64,000 nucleotides of DNA, from positions 459,226 to 523,225 of the forward strand of contig CBDHDN010000029.1 in assembly GCA_965261585.1 (NCBI GenBank), written 5' to 3'. The notes below the pieces were generated by a model that did no database searches, was not told where the DNA came from, and worked only from the letters and a program-made list of their open reading frames with translations. Shown here piece by piece: positions 1-9,108 of this stretch (position 1 is its first letter; every line of letters begins with the position of its first letter). Source of the DNA: CBDHDN01 sp965261585. Lineage in GTDB: Bacteria > Pseudomonadota > Alphaproteobacteria > UBA6615. A program made the translations under genes and the position numbers.

Positions 1-934
1 CACCCTGGATATTGACGCCGAGGAAGCCCCGCTGAACGGTCCCGTGATCCCGCAAGTCCGCAACGATGCCTTCGGCAATCGAGGCGGGAATGGCGAAGCC
101 GATGCCGACGTTCCCGCCGGTCGGCGAGAAGATCGCCGAATTGACGCCTACCACTTCGCCTTCGAGGTTGAACGCCGGACCGCCCGAGTTGCCTCGGTTG
201 ATCGGCGCATCGATCTGCAGGAAGCTGTCGTAGGGGCCTGCGCCGATACTGCGGTTCTTGGCCGAGACGACGCCGACGGTGACCGAGTGCTCGAGGCCGA
301 ACGGTGCCCCGATGGCAACGACCCAGTCGCCAACGTCGGTCTCGTCGGTCTTGGCCCAGGACACGAACGCCAAGCCATCGGCAGGGACTAAGGCAGACGC
401 GACCTTCAGCAGCGCCAGATCCGTCTTGGGATCCGTCCCCACGATAGTTGCATCGAGTGCGCTGCCACCGGCGAGCACGACGGTGATCTCGTCGGCGCCG
501 TCGACCACATGGTTGTTCGTGACCACGAAGCCCTGCGGATCGACGATGAAGCCGGAGCCGAGCGCGCCGCTTCGACGCGGCACCGGCGGAACGGCCCGCC
601 GGCCATCATCGCCGAAGCGGCGATCCTCGAAGAACCGCCGGAAGAATTGGTCCGGCCGGCCTTGCCCAGGCCCTTGAGCCGTCGCGGCAACGTTTCGCCT
701 CACACGGATCGTAACGACGGCGGGCGAGACCTTTCGAACGACTTCGGCGAAACTCGTCGGCGCCGTTTCAACCACGCGCGCCGCGGGCGCCAACGCCGTG
801 CTCGCGCCGAGGGACTGAGCGGGACCGAGGGTCAGGATGACACCGGCTCCAACAATTGCCGCGAGGACTCCGACGCGGGCGGCGATCCGCACACGCGCGG
901 CAGGGTTCGCGTACTGGCAGGCAATTCTACGCAT
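1..934 (-). CDS. HtrA/DegP-type periplasmic serine protease (3' part outside window)
   Basis: Trypsin-like S1C protease read from ATG at 934 to the window edge with no stop. The N-terminus (basic MRRIACQ start, then a hydrophobic stretch around residues 21-45) is a signal peptide or anchor. The catalytic domain is plain: His in TNNHVVDG, Asp in KTDLALLK and the nucleophile Ser in RGNSGGPAF. The protease domain is followed by the start of the linker toward PDZ domains (RGFLGVNIQG), which lie beyond position 1. The family degrades or refolds misfolded envelope proteins. No frameshift is seen in the visible 311 codons. Regulation cannot be judged, and the divergent region to 1478 holds no recognisable gene. 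Confidence 0.9.
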   Translation of the reverse strand, partial: MRRIACQYANPAARVRIAARVGVLAAIVGAGVILTLGPAQSLGASTALAPAARVVETAPTSFAEVVRKVSPAVVTIRVRRNVAATAQGPGQGRPDQFFRRFFEDRRFGDDGRRAVPPVPRRSGALGSGFIVDPQGFVVTNNHVVDGADEITVVLAGGSALDATIVGTDPKTDLALLKVASALVPADGLAFVSWAKTDETDVGDWVVAIGAPFGLEHSVTVGVVSAKNRSIGAGPYDSFLQIDAPINRGNSGGPAFNLEGEVVGVNSAIFSPTGGNVGIGFAIPASIAEGIVADLRDHGTVQRGFLGVNIQG

Positions 935-1478
935 CACTACCACTCCATTTTCTGATCACGCGAATGAGCGGGTGCCCCGTTGGCGGCCCACTCGGTGGGT
1001 TAGTTGCTATCGGCACATTACGGTTGCTTTGCCACCGGATTACGATTTGGTAATAGAAACGACAAAACGAGTGTATATACACCTTCAGGCTGAGATATCC
1101 TTGGCGAGTCGATGTCGTTTACACTTCGATAGCCTTACCATTCTCAGTGGCAACACACTGAATCGCGGCACTTTCGCGCGGGAGCGCCCGCACTCGACGG
1201 CCCGGCCAACCGCGCGCGGAGACCATGGGTTGTCGCGATTCGTTACACTGTTCGCAGACCCACCGGTGTGTTCGCGTACCCTGAATGCGGCACACTGGCT
1301 GAACGGGCGATGGGATGTGTCGGTGATGTTTACAGCGCCGCCCCCTCACCCCCGGCGGATGTCTCAATAACTCTTTGAAACCATAGGAGCCGCGGCGCTT
1401 GGCCTGAGTCTTGCTGATGCTTCCTGACTCGACGCACTCAATAGTCAGCAAGTTTGGATGAGGCGATGTCCCACCCAA
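935..1478. other. Non-coding stretch with no recognised gene
   Basis: About 540 bases between the htrA-like start and the left end of the IS256 element. Open frames here (for example the minus frame at 1119-1502) have no recognisable domain, no good start context and atypical composition. The stretch presumably contains the protease promoter. Nothing else could be supported. Confidence 0.5.
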
Positions 1479-2894
1479 TGTTGAAAAGTGCGAGATAGGC
1501 ATCTTCTGATCGAGAGGCTACGCGGCCACCTCGATGTCTTCAATGACGGACTTTGCTCCGGCCTTTCTCACCGCCTCCCGCAGGGCGGCGTCGAGGATGG
1601 GGAGCTGGCGGTAGGCCTTGAGGCGGCGGAAGGTCTTTTGCGCCTCCAAGAGGCCGGCGGCGGTCCAACGCAGCGCCATCTCGGCGTTGCGCCAGCGCTT
1701 GACGTTCCGCTGCACCGTCCGGACGGTGCCGATCGCGTTCTCGATGGCGTTGGTGCAAGCCAGCGAGCGTCGAAGTTGCGGCGGGAGGCCGAGCCGGATC
1801 ACCGTCAGGATCTCGTCCAGGCCCTCCAGGATCGAGCCCGAGACGCCGGGTGCGTCATGCTCCAGACGGCGGGCGAGGTTGCGCAAGAGCCGTTCGGCCT
1901 TGGCCGCGTCGTCCTGCTGCCAGGCCTGCCGCAAGACCTTCCTGACGCCGGCATGGAGGCTCTCGTCCAGCCGGTCCGTGATGTTGCGCCCCTTGTGCAC
2001 CTGGCAGCGCTGGAGGGCCGCCGCCCGCCCGAAGGTCCGCCGGATCGCCTTCGAGAGCGCCTTGGCGCCGTCGACGATGTAGAGCCGAGGCCGTTCGGGA
2101 TCGAGACCGCGCTCGATCAGGTTGTCGAGCATGGCTTGCACCGTGGCCGCGTTCTCCGTCGCGCCCTCGGCCAGGCCCAGCACGTGCTTCGCGCCGCCGG
2201 TGTCGATGCCGATCGCCGCCACCATCAGGTGATCGCCGACATGGAGCCCGTCGATCTGGAGCACCACGAGATCGAGATCGTCGAGCGGGCTCGCCAGCCA
2301 GGCCTTCAGCTTGCTTCGCGTCAACGCCACGAAACGGCGCGAGACCGCCGACTTCGAGGTTGCGTCACCCGATGCCGCCGGCAGATCGCCGCCCGCATCG
2401 TCCGGCGGGCGCACCGCGCGGGCATACTTGCGGGTCGAGACGTTGATCACCATCAGATTCATCGCCCAGGCTTGCAAGAGTTCGGGTTCCGACAGCAGCT
2501 CCCAACTCGGCAGGCTCATCTCCCGACCCGCGAAGTCCCGCACCCGAGGGCGCTCGACCTTCACTTTGCCGCCGTGGTAGGCGATCTCGCTCCGGGTCGT
2601 GCCCCATCGATGGCCCTTGCGCTCGCCCGAGCGGGCGTGGCGCGAACCGCACAAGGCTTCCGCGTCCGCCGACATCATCTCGTTCAAAGACTCGAGGCCC
2701 GCCAAAAGGCAGAAGCGATCGACGCTCATGCGCAGATCGTCGAAGGCCTCCGGCATCGATGGCAAGAGCCGACAGGATGGTTCCGAGGAACGGTCGTTGC
2801 GTGTAGTCTTGGTCATGGCGTCGTTCTCCTTGATGGAATCAGCACCCAGAGCCTAGCGGCTCCAGGCGGACGACGCCTACTTCAGCTTTTCAAC
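1479..2894 (-). mobile_element. IS256-family insertion sequence
   Basis: The element is bounded by imperfect terminal inverted repeats. The left end reads TGTTGAAAAG...TAGGCATCTTC (1479-1505). The right end, complemented, reads TGTTGAAAAG...TAGGCGTCGTC (about 2868-2894). One transposase gene fills the interior. The exact outer limits may extend 3-4 bases (the right end continues GGGCTC outside TGTTGAAAAG). No 8-9-bp target duplication is obvious, suggesting that one end has decayed or the flanks were rearranged. Confidence 0.85.
1518..2816 (-). CDS. IS256-family (mutator-type) transposase
   Basis: 432-residue DDE transposase, close to the usual 390-430 residues of the family. The acidic triad is visible: Asp in VLQIDGLHVGDH, Asp in LYIVDGAKALSKAI and Glu in CTNAIENAIGTVRTV. 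The conserved RCQVHKGRNI motif lies between the second Asp and Glu, as in IS256/MuDR enzymes. The frame is uninterrupted, so this copy may be active. It is alone in its element and ends about 20 bases inside the left inverted repeat. It probably moves by copy-out/paste-in as known for the family. Confidence 0.93.
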   Translation of the reverse strand: MTKTTRNDRSSEPSCRLLPSMPEAFDDLRMSVDRFCLLAGLESLNEMMSADAEALCGSRHARSGERKGHRWGTTRSEIAYHGGKVKVERPRVRDFAGREMSLPSWELLSEPELLQAWAMNLMVINVSTRKYARAVRPPDDAGGDLPAASGDATSKSAVSRRFVALTRSKLKAWLASPLDDLDLVVLQIDGLHVGDHLMVAAIGIDTGGAKHVLGLAEGATENAATVQAMLDNLIERGLDPERPRLYIVDGAKALSKAIRRTFGRAAALQRCQVHKGRNITDRLDESLHAGVRKVLRQAWQQDDAAKAERLLRNLARRLEHDAPGVSGSILEGLDEILTVIRLGLPPQLRRSLACTNAIENAIGTVRTVQRNVKRWRNAEMALRWTAAGLLEAQKTFRRLKAYRQLPILDAALREAVRKAGAKSVIEDIEVAA

Positions 2895-3232
2895 AGAGCC
2901 CGGGACATCCCCTTGGATGACGCATATGGCCCTCAAGGTTTTCAAGCAAATTTGGAACTCGGATGTCGTAGGACTATGGCGGAGTTTGCGCTCGCCCCAG
3001 CCCGAGGCACCCCCTGCCATGCAGTCGCAATGGTCTGCTCTCGACTATAAGGTCGTGGCAATCCATATCTCCGACGCGACGCCGGGTGGCATCGACTAGC
3101 AGCATCGATCGACCGGGCGACCGACGCCACCTTGCGCCCGCAGATTTGGGGCAGCGCATGTTTGCCGAGGTGGCTTCCGATGCCGCCGCGGTATCGCATT
3201 CGCGCTCGTCCCAAACGGCGAGGCGCCACGCC
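2895..3232. other. Gap between IS256 and prophage remnant
   Basis: About 340 bases with no supported gene. Short open frames on both strands lack domains and ribosome sites. It separates the IS from the lysis-module remnant. Confidence 0.4.
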
Positions 3233-3526
3233 CTATTCCGCCGGCCCCGTGGTCCTCGCGTCAGGCCGGTCAGGCCCGAGGATCAGCGCGCTGCCCGCCT
3301 CGTCGCACAACGCGTTGTAGGCGTCGGCCGTCTCCGCCGACCGGCCATAGCGCCGCTTGATCGAGCCGACAGAGGTCGCGCGGCAAAAGAAGAACTCGGC
3401 ATTGACCAAGCCCGCGTCAAAGGCCTGCGCGCCCTGCTCGCTGATGGCGTTGCGCACCAGATCGCCCTGTGGGGTGAAACCACAGCCGGCCAGCACGACG
3501 GCGACGGCGATGATGAGCCACTTCAT
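3233..3526 (-). CDS. Small lipoprotein of a prophage lysis module
   Basis: A 97-residue protein. The start is set at ATG 3526 because it overlaps the stop of the upstream small gene by ATGA and begins directly with a lipoprotein signal, MKWLIIAVAVVLAGC, whose lipobox LAGC puts the lipidated Cys at residue 15. A longer start at 3535 is less likely. The rest (FFFCRATSVGSIKRRYGRSA region) has no fold I recognise, but small lipoproteins in this position, after a holin-like gene, are common in alphaproteobacterial prophages and may be spanin-like. That role is inferred from context only. Confidence 0.55.
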   Translation of the reverse strand: MKWLIIAVAVVLAGCGFTPQGDLVRNAISEQGAQAFDAGLVNAEFFFCRATSVGSIKRRYGRSAETADAYNALCDEAGSALILGPDRPDARTTGPAE

Positions 3527-3666
3527 CCGCCCCACCCCTCGATATGCCCATTCCCGCCGTCACAATGGCCTTCGATACCGGCACTGCCGCCGTCGCCGGC
3601 GCGCCCGATCACGAACGGCTCGTCATCCGTGATGGTGTCGTACTCAAAGAAACCCAGTTCCCTCAT
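3523..3666 (-). CDS. 47-residue phage-type hypothetical protein
   Basis: Begins two bases beyond the stop of the holin-like gene and overlaps the lipoprotein start by ATGA, so the three genes form a tightly coupled cassette. The protein starts MRELGFFEYDTITDDEPFVI and ends in a Gly/His-rich tail. There is no membrane segment and no recognisable domain. It is called a gene because of the spacing and the coupled starts, not because of homology. Confidence 0.45.
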   Translation of the reverse strand: MRELGFFEYDTITDDEPFVIGRAGDGGSAGIEGHCDGGNGHIEGWGG

Positions 3667-3667
3667 G

Positions 3668-3832
3668 TCAGCGTCCTTTCGCAATGCCGGCCCGCACCGT
3701 GGCGAGCCCGCCCGCACCCAGCAGGCCCATGAGTGCGGCCCAGGTGGCCTGATCGATGACGCCCAGCATGTGAACCGCCGTGACGAGTCCGGCCGCGACG
3801 GCGACCGCATACGTCTTTTTCCCGCGAAACAT
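3668..3832 (-). CDS. 54-residue holin-like membrane protein
   Basis: Small protein starting MFRGKKTYAVAVAAGLVTAV with two hydrophobic segments (about residues 8-24 and 30-46) and a basic tail AKGR, the layout of small holins and phage superinfection-type membrane proteins. It heads a three-gene cassette (holin-like, 47 residues, lipoprotein). A peptidoglycan-hydrolase-like fragment sits just upstream. Together these look like the lysis end of a decayed prophage. No tail or capsid genes are in the window. Confidence 0.55.
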   Translation of the reverse strand: MFRGKKTYAVAVAAGLVTAVHMLGVIDQATWAALMGLLGAGGLATVRAGIAKGR

Positions 3833-3996
3833 GGTTCAATCCTTCAATTGTGGTATGCTCTCAGTGGTGATGCGCGGCGGCGTGGAAAGCAGACACGCGA
3901 GTCTGTGCCAATGGTGTTTCGGCGAAAACTCATCCGGACGTGTAGAGGCTGGCCAACATTGAGTTGGCCTCGCCGGGGTCGCGCCCGGCCCGCGCA

Positions 3997-4230
3997 TCAC
4001 CCGTACCCGAACAGCATCTGCGACAATCCCGCAAAATCGCGACGGTCGATGTGAATGAACCCACGCGCCACGCCGACGCTCCAGACGCGCTCCCACGCCA
4101 GCATGACGAGCGGGCCTCTGCCTCGCGCCGGCACCAGAACGTCAATCGCCGCGGCGCCGTCCAGCCCCCGCGCGCTGTGATCGAACACGTGCTCATCGTG
4201 TCGGGCGGTATCATTCAGCACACCACGCAC
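3997..4230 (-). pseudogene. C-terminal fragment resembling an M15-type endolysin
   Basis: The frame encodes HVFDHSARGLDGAAAIDV ... SVGVARGFIHIDRRDF. The spaced H...(A)D...H/D pattern resembles the zinc-binding part of peptidase M15 (D,D-carboxypeptidase-like) endolysins. The amino half is missing: upstream sequence (4231-4336) is unrelated and is followed by an IS3 end. Together with the downstream holin-like cassette this suggests the truncated muralytic enzyme of the same prophage. Family assignment is tentative. Confidence 0.4.
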
Positions 4231-4402
4231 GCGATGCGGTTGTCGAGATGGCGCGGACGCTCAAGCCCAACGGCATTCTCACGATCGGCAACCACTACCC
4301 GCCCAACCTGCACAACAGGCGCGTGACAGCCCATCGTGAGGTGGCCCCGGAAATTCGGACAGGTCGTTAAGGTGTATTCCACTGTCTGACGGAGGAATAC
4401 AG

Positions 4403-4645
4403 ATGAGCAGCAAGCGACGGAGATTTTCAGGGGAGCTGAAGACGAAGGTGGCGCTGGAGGCGCTTCGGGGCGAGCGGACGCTGCAGGAGATCGCCTCGCA
4501 GCACCAGGTCCATCCGAATCAGGTGGGCGCCTGGAAGCGCCAGGCGATCGAGGGTCTGGTCGAGGTGTTCTCGAAGGGCGCCGAGCGGCGGGTCCGGGAC
4601 CATGAGAGCGAGGTCCGCGATCTTCACGCCAAGATCGGGGGTTGA
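4403..4645 (+). pseudogene. IS3-family OrfA (HTH), 3' truncated
   Basis: 80 residues starting MSSKRRRFSGELKTKVALEA with the helix-turn-helix LQEIASQHQVHPNQVGAWKR that binds the element ends. Normal OrfA of this group runs on through a leucine-zipper-like part into the frameshift window. Here the frame stops at KIGG just where an internal deletion begins. Probably non-functional. Confidence 0.8.
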
Positions 4646-5520
4646 TCGTGGAGCGGCCTGCTGTCGGTCGGACGTTCCTCGCTCTACTACGAGCCGACGG
4701 GGGAGAGCGCCGAGACGCTCGCACTGATGCGGCGGATCGACGAGCTCTTCCTGAAGTACCCGTTTTACGGCGCCCGTCGGATGGCACTTCACCTGCGCCG
4801 CGAGGGCGTGCGTATGGGGGCCGCCGGGCCGGGCGGCTGATGAGCCTGATGGGGCTTCAGGCGATCTATCGGGCGCCGCGTACCAGCGATCCGCACCCCG
4901 AGCACCGGGTCTACCCATATCTGCTGCGGGGCCTGGCGATCGAGCGGGCGAACCATGTCTGGTGCGCCGATATCACCTATATCCCGGTGCAGCGCGGCTT
5001 CCTTTACCTGGTGGCGATCATGGACTGGGCGAGCCGGTACGTCCTGGCCTGGCGGCTGTCGAACACGCTGGACGCGAGCTTCTGCACAGACGCTCTCGAA
5101 GAGGTCCTGGCCCGGCATGGCGCGCCGGAGATATTCAACACCGACCAGGGCAGCCAGTTCACCAGCTTCGCCTTCACCGGGCGCCTGCAGGCGGCCGGCA
5201 TCCGGATCTCGATGGATGGCAGGGGCCGGTGCATGGACAATATCTTCATCGAGCGGCTGTGGCGCTCGCTCAAATACGAGGCGATCTATCTCCACGAGAT
5301 CGCCGACGGCTTCTCGGCCCGGCGCCTGATCCGTGATTGGGTCCGCTTTTACAACCTTGAGAGGCCGCACTTGGCGCTGGACGGGCGGCCCCCGGCCGAG
5401 GCATATCGCGGCGAGCCGCCTGTGGATATGATGGACACGCCGCTCCGCGCCTTGCCCACATCCCCACAGGCGCAACAGCAGCAGCAGGAAGATCGCATGA
5501 AAGGGATTCTGGCGGCTTGA
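4642..5520 (+). pseudogene. IS3-family OrfB transposase (rve integrase core), frameshifted at 5' end
   Basis: The DDE core is complete: Asp in VWCADITYIP, Asp in FNTDQGSQFTS and Glu in NIFIERLWRSLKYE, followed by the typical FYNLERPHLALDG. The first 60 or so residues are out of frame. The expected WSGLLSVGRSSLYYEP and FLKYPFYGARRMALH stretches are present in another frame (4656-4810), so an indel near 4815 separates the amino part from the core. With the deletion of the orfA/orfB junction, this copy is unlikely to transpose by itself. Confidence 0.82.
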
Positions 5521-5579
5521 GAAACAACCGGAATACACCTTAACTCAGCCGCCAGGCTGTCCGAATAGGCGAGGCCACC

Positions 5580-6050
5580 TCACGTAACGGCGGTGCCGTG
5601 CGGCCAAGGAGCGGCATCGTGGGGATGCACCTCGGCCTCGGCCTCGCCGAGAAAGTGTTCGGGCGTGAGTTGGACGCGCCAGCCGGGCGCGGGCTCGCCG
5701 TTGGTGCTGCGCGGCCGCGACGAGACCGTGCAGCCGCGGCGCGCGAGGCTCAGCATGCCCATGCCGGCGGCATCTTCGCGGCGTACCAGGTCCTCGCTCC
5801 AGCCGTTCTCGCCGAACGACAGCAGGACGGCGGGATCGGCGATGCCGGCGCCGTCGTCGGTCACGGTGACGGTCAGGGGGCCGGTATCGGCCGGGCCGGC
5901 GACGGCGACGCGGACCCGCGTGGCGCCGGCCCGGCGGCTGTTCTGCAAGGTCTCGGTGAAGATGTCCGCGAGCGTGGCGGCGAACGTCCTCGTGACGCGC
6001 CTGATGGCGCTGTCGTGAATGCGGGCGCGGATGGTCGCGGTGTCGTTCAT
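5580..6050 (-). pseudogene. GHKL/histidine-kinase-like ATP-binding protein, C-terminally truncated by IS3
   Basis: 156 codons from ATG 6050. The ATP-binding (Bergerat) fold motifs are visible: N-box LQNSRRAGATRV, G1 box TDDGAGI, FGENGW and a G2-like GMGMLSLARRG. The stop TGA belongs to the first bases of the IS3 right inverted repeat, so the original carboxyl part is lost. It follows parB in the same direction about 100 bases on. Such GHKL-ParB-VWA clusters occur on alphaproteobacterial plasmids and integrative elements. The role within them is unknown to me. Confidence 0.7.
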
Positions 6051-6153
6051 GTGCGCTCTCCATGATGAATGCGGAAAAGGAAGCGCCCCGCCCCCCGGAA
6101 CAGGTCCGGGGCAGGCTCCGGGGAGCCGGCGGGGCGCTTGCCATGGCGGACGG

Positions 6154-8691
6154 TCAGTGGACGCGGCGCAGGAACTCGGGGATCTCCAGCGGGTCGTCGC
6201 CGGCCTCGTGGCCGTTGACGGGACCGACGGTCTGCACGATCACCCTGGGCCCGCCATCGGCGGTCGGGACGGCGTTCATCGCGTCGATGGCGTCGGCGGC
6301 CGACGGGTCGGCGGGACCGTCCTCGCCCCCGGCGCCGCCGTTCACCGTCTCCGGGGCGGCCTCGCCCTCCGCGCCGGTGGACACGTCATGGCCGTTGCCG
6401 TTGGCAGGGCCTTCAGGGGCCTCACCACCGTCCGGCTCCGGGGCGGCGGAGGACTCGCCGGTCCCGTCCGAAGTCGCAGCCGCAAGCGCGGCGGCGCGGC
6501 GCTCGGCGACGGCCGGGGACTCGATGCTCTCCACCACCGACGTCTTGCGCGGCTTGTCGGCGGGCGCGGGGTCGGCATCTCCGGATGCGTCCGGGGCGTC
6601 CGCGGGCTTCTCGACAGGCGCCGCTTCCGCGGTGTCGTCGTCCGTGCCGCCGGTATCGAACGCCGCGAACCCCGGCATGGTCCACGCGAGCGCGGCGGCG
6701 TGCGCCGTGGCGCCGATACCGACCGGCGGGGTGCCGGCCGCGAACGCCTCCTCCATCGCCGTGGCGAGGTCCGCCTTCTTGTACTTGGAGCGGGCCGAGG
6801 CCCAGGCGGTGCCGAGCGTCTGGCGGGCGACGTCGAGGATGCGGTCCTTCCTGATGCGCGACCACAGCATGTCAGCGGTCGGCCGGACGTGCTTCGCGAA
6901 GTCGATGTCGAGCCGCGCGACGGTGGCTTCGAGCTCTGGACGTGCGCCGTGCTCGAAGGCGAGCTGGCCCTTCACCGTCCGTGCGACCGCGGCCGCGAAC
7001 AGCTTCTCCTTGTCCGCCCGGGGCAGTTCCCTGAGCGCCGCGAAGCAGGCCGCGTCGTCGTCGCCCTCCATCCACTCGAAGGGGTAGTGGGACCAATCGC
7101 CAAGCATCGCCTCGCCCGGGCTCCACCCCGCGAAATCGTCGTCGTTCATACGGGTCGTGGGCCGGTCTGCGGTCTCGTTGAAGGCGATGTCGAGCGCGTG
7201 CCAGGAGCCGGTGTAGCCCTGGGCGAACACGGCGCGCACGAGCTGGAACACCATGAGGTCGAACGCGGCCTCGAAGTCGTTGGCGAGATGCGCCTTCACC
7301 AGCGCGGTGCGGATCGACCGCAGATCGTCGCCGATGCCGATGCCGACGCCGGCTTCCTTGCGGGCCTCGGCCTCGCAGTCCTTCGGCAGTTGCATCGGCG
7401 TGGACGTGGCCGGTCCGGCGATCCGGCCGGAATCGGAGCCGGTATCGGTGTCGCCGCCGTTCGCGGACCGCGTGTTGGTGCCGGCGTCTGCGGCCTCCGC
7501 CGGTTTCGGCATGTCTTCCGGCTTGACCAGCCCCTGGATGACCTGGAGCGTGCCGTCGCGCCCGATGGTGGCGATGCAGCCCGCCATCGCGAAGTCCTCC
7601 GGCTTGAACCGGGCGCGGGCCTCGATCTCGGCCTCGATCGCGTCGAGGCGCGGCTCGATGCATTCGGCCTCCTCGACCAGCGCCTCGGTCCACGCGTCCT
7701 CGTCCATGTTGGCGAGCTCGTCGTGGCGGGTGCGGAGCTTCTCGATCTCGGCCTTCTCGGCGTCGGTCGGCTCGGTGGGCTCGGGATGGATGCGTCCGAA
7801 ACGCGCGGTGGCGCTCCAGTCGACGTCCGCCATCGCCTCGGCCCACTTCCATCGGGTGGAGAGCTCGTCGGCGGCCGCCTGGAGCCTCTTCATGGCGAGC
7901 TCGATGAGCAGCGCCGGGTTCTCCAGCCAGACGCCGTTCTCGTGCTCGTCGGCGAAGAGGTCGCGCAGCACCGGGCCGCCCGCGGCCTCGTAGGCGTCGA
8001 CGCCGACGAAGCGCGCCATCGGCGAGCCGGCCGGCACCCGCTCCTCGGTGAGCATGCGCTTCACCTGCCAGGCGGACGGGCGGTAGCCCTGGCCCGCCAC
8101 CCGCTCCCAAATCGTGCGCTGGCGGTCGTGATCGGTGGTGACCGAGAACGCCTTCAGCACCTCGAGGTCGATGTCGTCCGCGCGGTAAGCGTCGAGCAGC
8201 TCGGGCGCGGCGTTGCCGAGGCGCAGCCGCTGCTCGACCAGGCGCTCGGTGACGCCGAAGCGCGCGGCGATGGCGGCGACGGTGACGCCCGACTGGGCGA
8301 GCTGGCTGAACGCGACCACCTGGTCGGCGGGGTGCATCGCGATGCGGATGACGTTCTCCGCGAGCGAGAGTTCGCCCGCATTGCCGTTCGCGGCGATCTT
8401 GCAGGGCACCCGATGGTCGGCATCGAGCGTGCCGTCCTCGGCCAGCGCCTTCAGCGCCGCGAGGCGGCGCCCGCCGGCGACGACGGCGAAGCGCTCGGTG
8501 CCGTCGCTATCGGGATCGTCAGCGCGGGCGACGAGGTTCTCCAGCAGCCCGTGGGCCTTGATAGAGGCCACGAGCTCGGCCTCGGCGAATTGGTTGGCGG
8601 GGGTCTTGCGCACGTTCTCGGGCGCGAGCGCAAGGCAGCTCAGCGGGACCTCCCGGATGAGCGGCTCGGGCGGAGGTGCGGTGTGGTTCAT
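6154..8691 (-). CDS. Large ParB-like (ParB/RepB/Spo0J-type) protein of a plasmid or ICE
   Basis: 845 residues from ATG 8691, chosen because a GGAG sits a few bases upstream. An N-terminal ParB/sulfiredoxin-like domain (residues about 10-110) contains LAPENVRKTP, VVAGGRRLAALKAL and LSLAENVIRIAMHPADQ. It is followed by a KorB-like HTH (TVAAIAARFGVTERLVEQRL, about 140-165). The middle contains coiled, acidic sequence, and the last 200 residues are low-complexity Ala/Pro/Gly/Asp. It is far longer than chromosomal ParB (about 300). Similar giant ParB-like proteins are encoded on plasmids and ICEs, where they may act in transcription or partition. No parA is nearby. Confidence 0.8.
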   Translation of the reverse strand: MNHTAPPPEPLIREVPLSCLALAPENVRKTPANQFAEAELVASIKAHGLLENLVARADDPDSDGTERFAVVAGGRRLAALKALAEDGTLDADHRVPCKIAANGNAGELSLAENVIRIAMHPADQVVAFSQLAQSGVTVAAIAARFGVTERLVEQRLRLGNAAPELLDAYRADDIDLEVLKAFSVTTDHDRQRTIWERVAGQGYRPSAWQVKRMLTEERVPAGSPMARFVGVDAYEAAGGPVLRDLFADEHENGVWLENPALLIELAMKRLQAAADELSTRWKWAEAMADVDWSATARFGRIHPEPTEPTDAEKAEIEKLRTRHDELANMDEDAWTEALVEEAECIEPRLDAIEAEIEARARFKPEDFAMAGCIATIGRDGTLQVIQGLVKPEDMPKPAEAADAGTNTRSANGGDTDTGSDSGRIAGPATSTPMQLPKDCEAEARKEAGVGIGIGDDLRSIRTALVKAHLANDFEAAFDLMVFQLVRAVFAQGYTGSWHALDIAFNETADRPTTRMNDDDFAGWSPGEAMLGDWSHYPFEWMEGDDDAACFAALRELPRADKEKLFAAAVARTVKGQLAFEHGARPELEATVARLDIDFAKHVRPTADMLWSRIRKDRILDVARQTLGTAWASARSKYKKADLATAMEEAFAAGTPPVGIGATAHAAALAWTMPGFAAFDTGGTDDDTAEAAPVEKPADAPDASGDADPAPADKPRKTSVVESIESPAVAERRAAALAAATSDGTGESSAAPEPDGGEAPEGPANGNGHDVSTGAEGEAAPETVNGGAGGEDGPADPSAADAIDAMNAVPTADGGPRVIVQTVGPVNGHEAGDDPLEIPEFLRRVH

Positions 8692-9108
8692 GCGAATCTC
8701 CATGGATGAACGGATTGGCGGGGCAAACGCGGCCCTCTCCGGCCGGCTCGCGCCCGCCCGGGCCGGGCACGGCTCCGCCTCCGGTTGCTGTTCTTGCGTT
8801 ATCTGGTTGCCGGCGGCGGGACGGCCGGCGCCGCCCCCGGAGGCGTCGTCCGGGGCAGCGCCGGAGCCGGGTGCGGGCGCCCGCCCGGCGGTCTCGGGCG
8901 GCGGGTCGGCCCGGTCCGCGGCGTCGTCGAGGAGTCTCGCGGCCTTGCGCAGCGTATTCGCCGCGTCTCGCATGCAGTGGGCGCTGACGAATGGTTCGGG
9001 CCCGAGGTCGGGGTCGGAGGTCCAGGATATCCAGAACGAGAGTCCGGCCAGGGCCTCGAGCGCTTGTCTCAGCGCCTCGGCCGGAGCGCCGTGGATCGCG
9101 CGGTTCAC
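8692..9108 (-). CDS. Hypothetical protein, possibly separate gene read in frame into parB
   Basis: GTG at 9108 overlaps the stop of the VWA-like gene (GTGA), and the frame opens with VNRAIHGAPAEALRQALEAL, then SFWISWTSDPDLGPEPFVSA and MRDAANTLRKAARLLDDA, which look like a small globular protein of about 70 residues. A Pro/Ala/Gly-rich stretch follows and the frame has no stop before the ParB start at 8691. Either it is an N-terminal extension of ParB or its own stop was lost or shifted. I recognise no domain. Confidence 0.4.

Larger units (their letters stand above)
4337..5582 (+). mobile_element. IS3-family insertion sequence, internally deleted
   Basis: Terminal inverted repeats TGAGGTGGCC..CG...ATTCGGACAG at 4337 and, complemented, at 5582, with a subterminal GTTAAGGTGTATTCC also shared by both ends. 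At 1246 bp it is short for a two-gene IS3 element. The junction after orfA (about 4640-4655) lacks the end of orfA and the start of orfB, and further frame changes follow. No 3-4-bp target duplication is visible. The right end supplies the stop codon of the neighbouring truncated ATPase gene. Confidence 0.88.

Noticed and set aside
1119..1502. 127-codon minus-strand frame upstream of the IS256 transposase
   Set aside because: Starts within the IS end, has no recognisable domain and odd residue composition; more likely chance.
4231..4336. Plus-strand reading DAVVEMARTLKPNGILTIGN resembling a methyltransferase strand-loop
   Set aside because: Only about 35 codons before the IS3 end and no start or further motif; may be a gene fragment but cannot be supported.
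6019..8709. A plus-strand open frame of nearly 900 codons opposite parB
   Set aside because: It is the antisense of a clear ParB-like gene in GC-rich DNA, with Arg/Gly-rich low-complexity translation and no domain. The same applies to long frames opposite the IS256 transposase and opposite gshA-rsmE.
8692..9108. Treating the 9108 GTG as the ParB start (984-residue protein)
   Set aside because: ATG 8691 has a GGAG ribosome site, directly precedes the ParB domain and the intervening Pro/Ala-rich part looks like a separate, possibly damaged, gene; kept as a distinct low-confidence entry.
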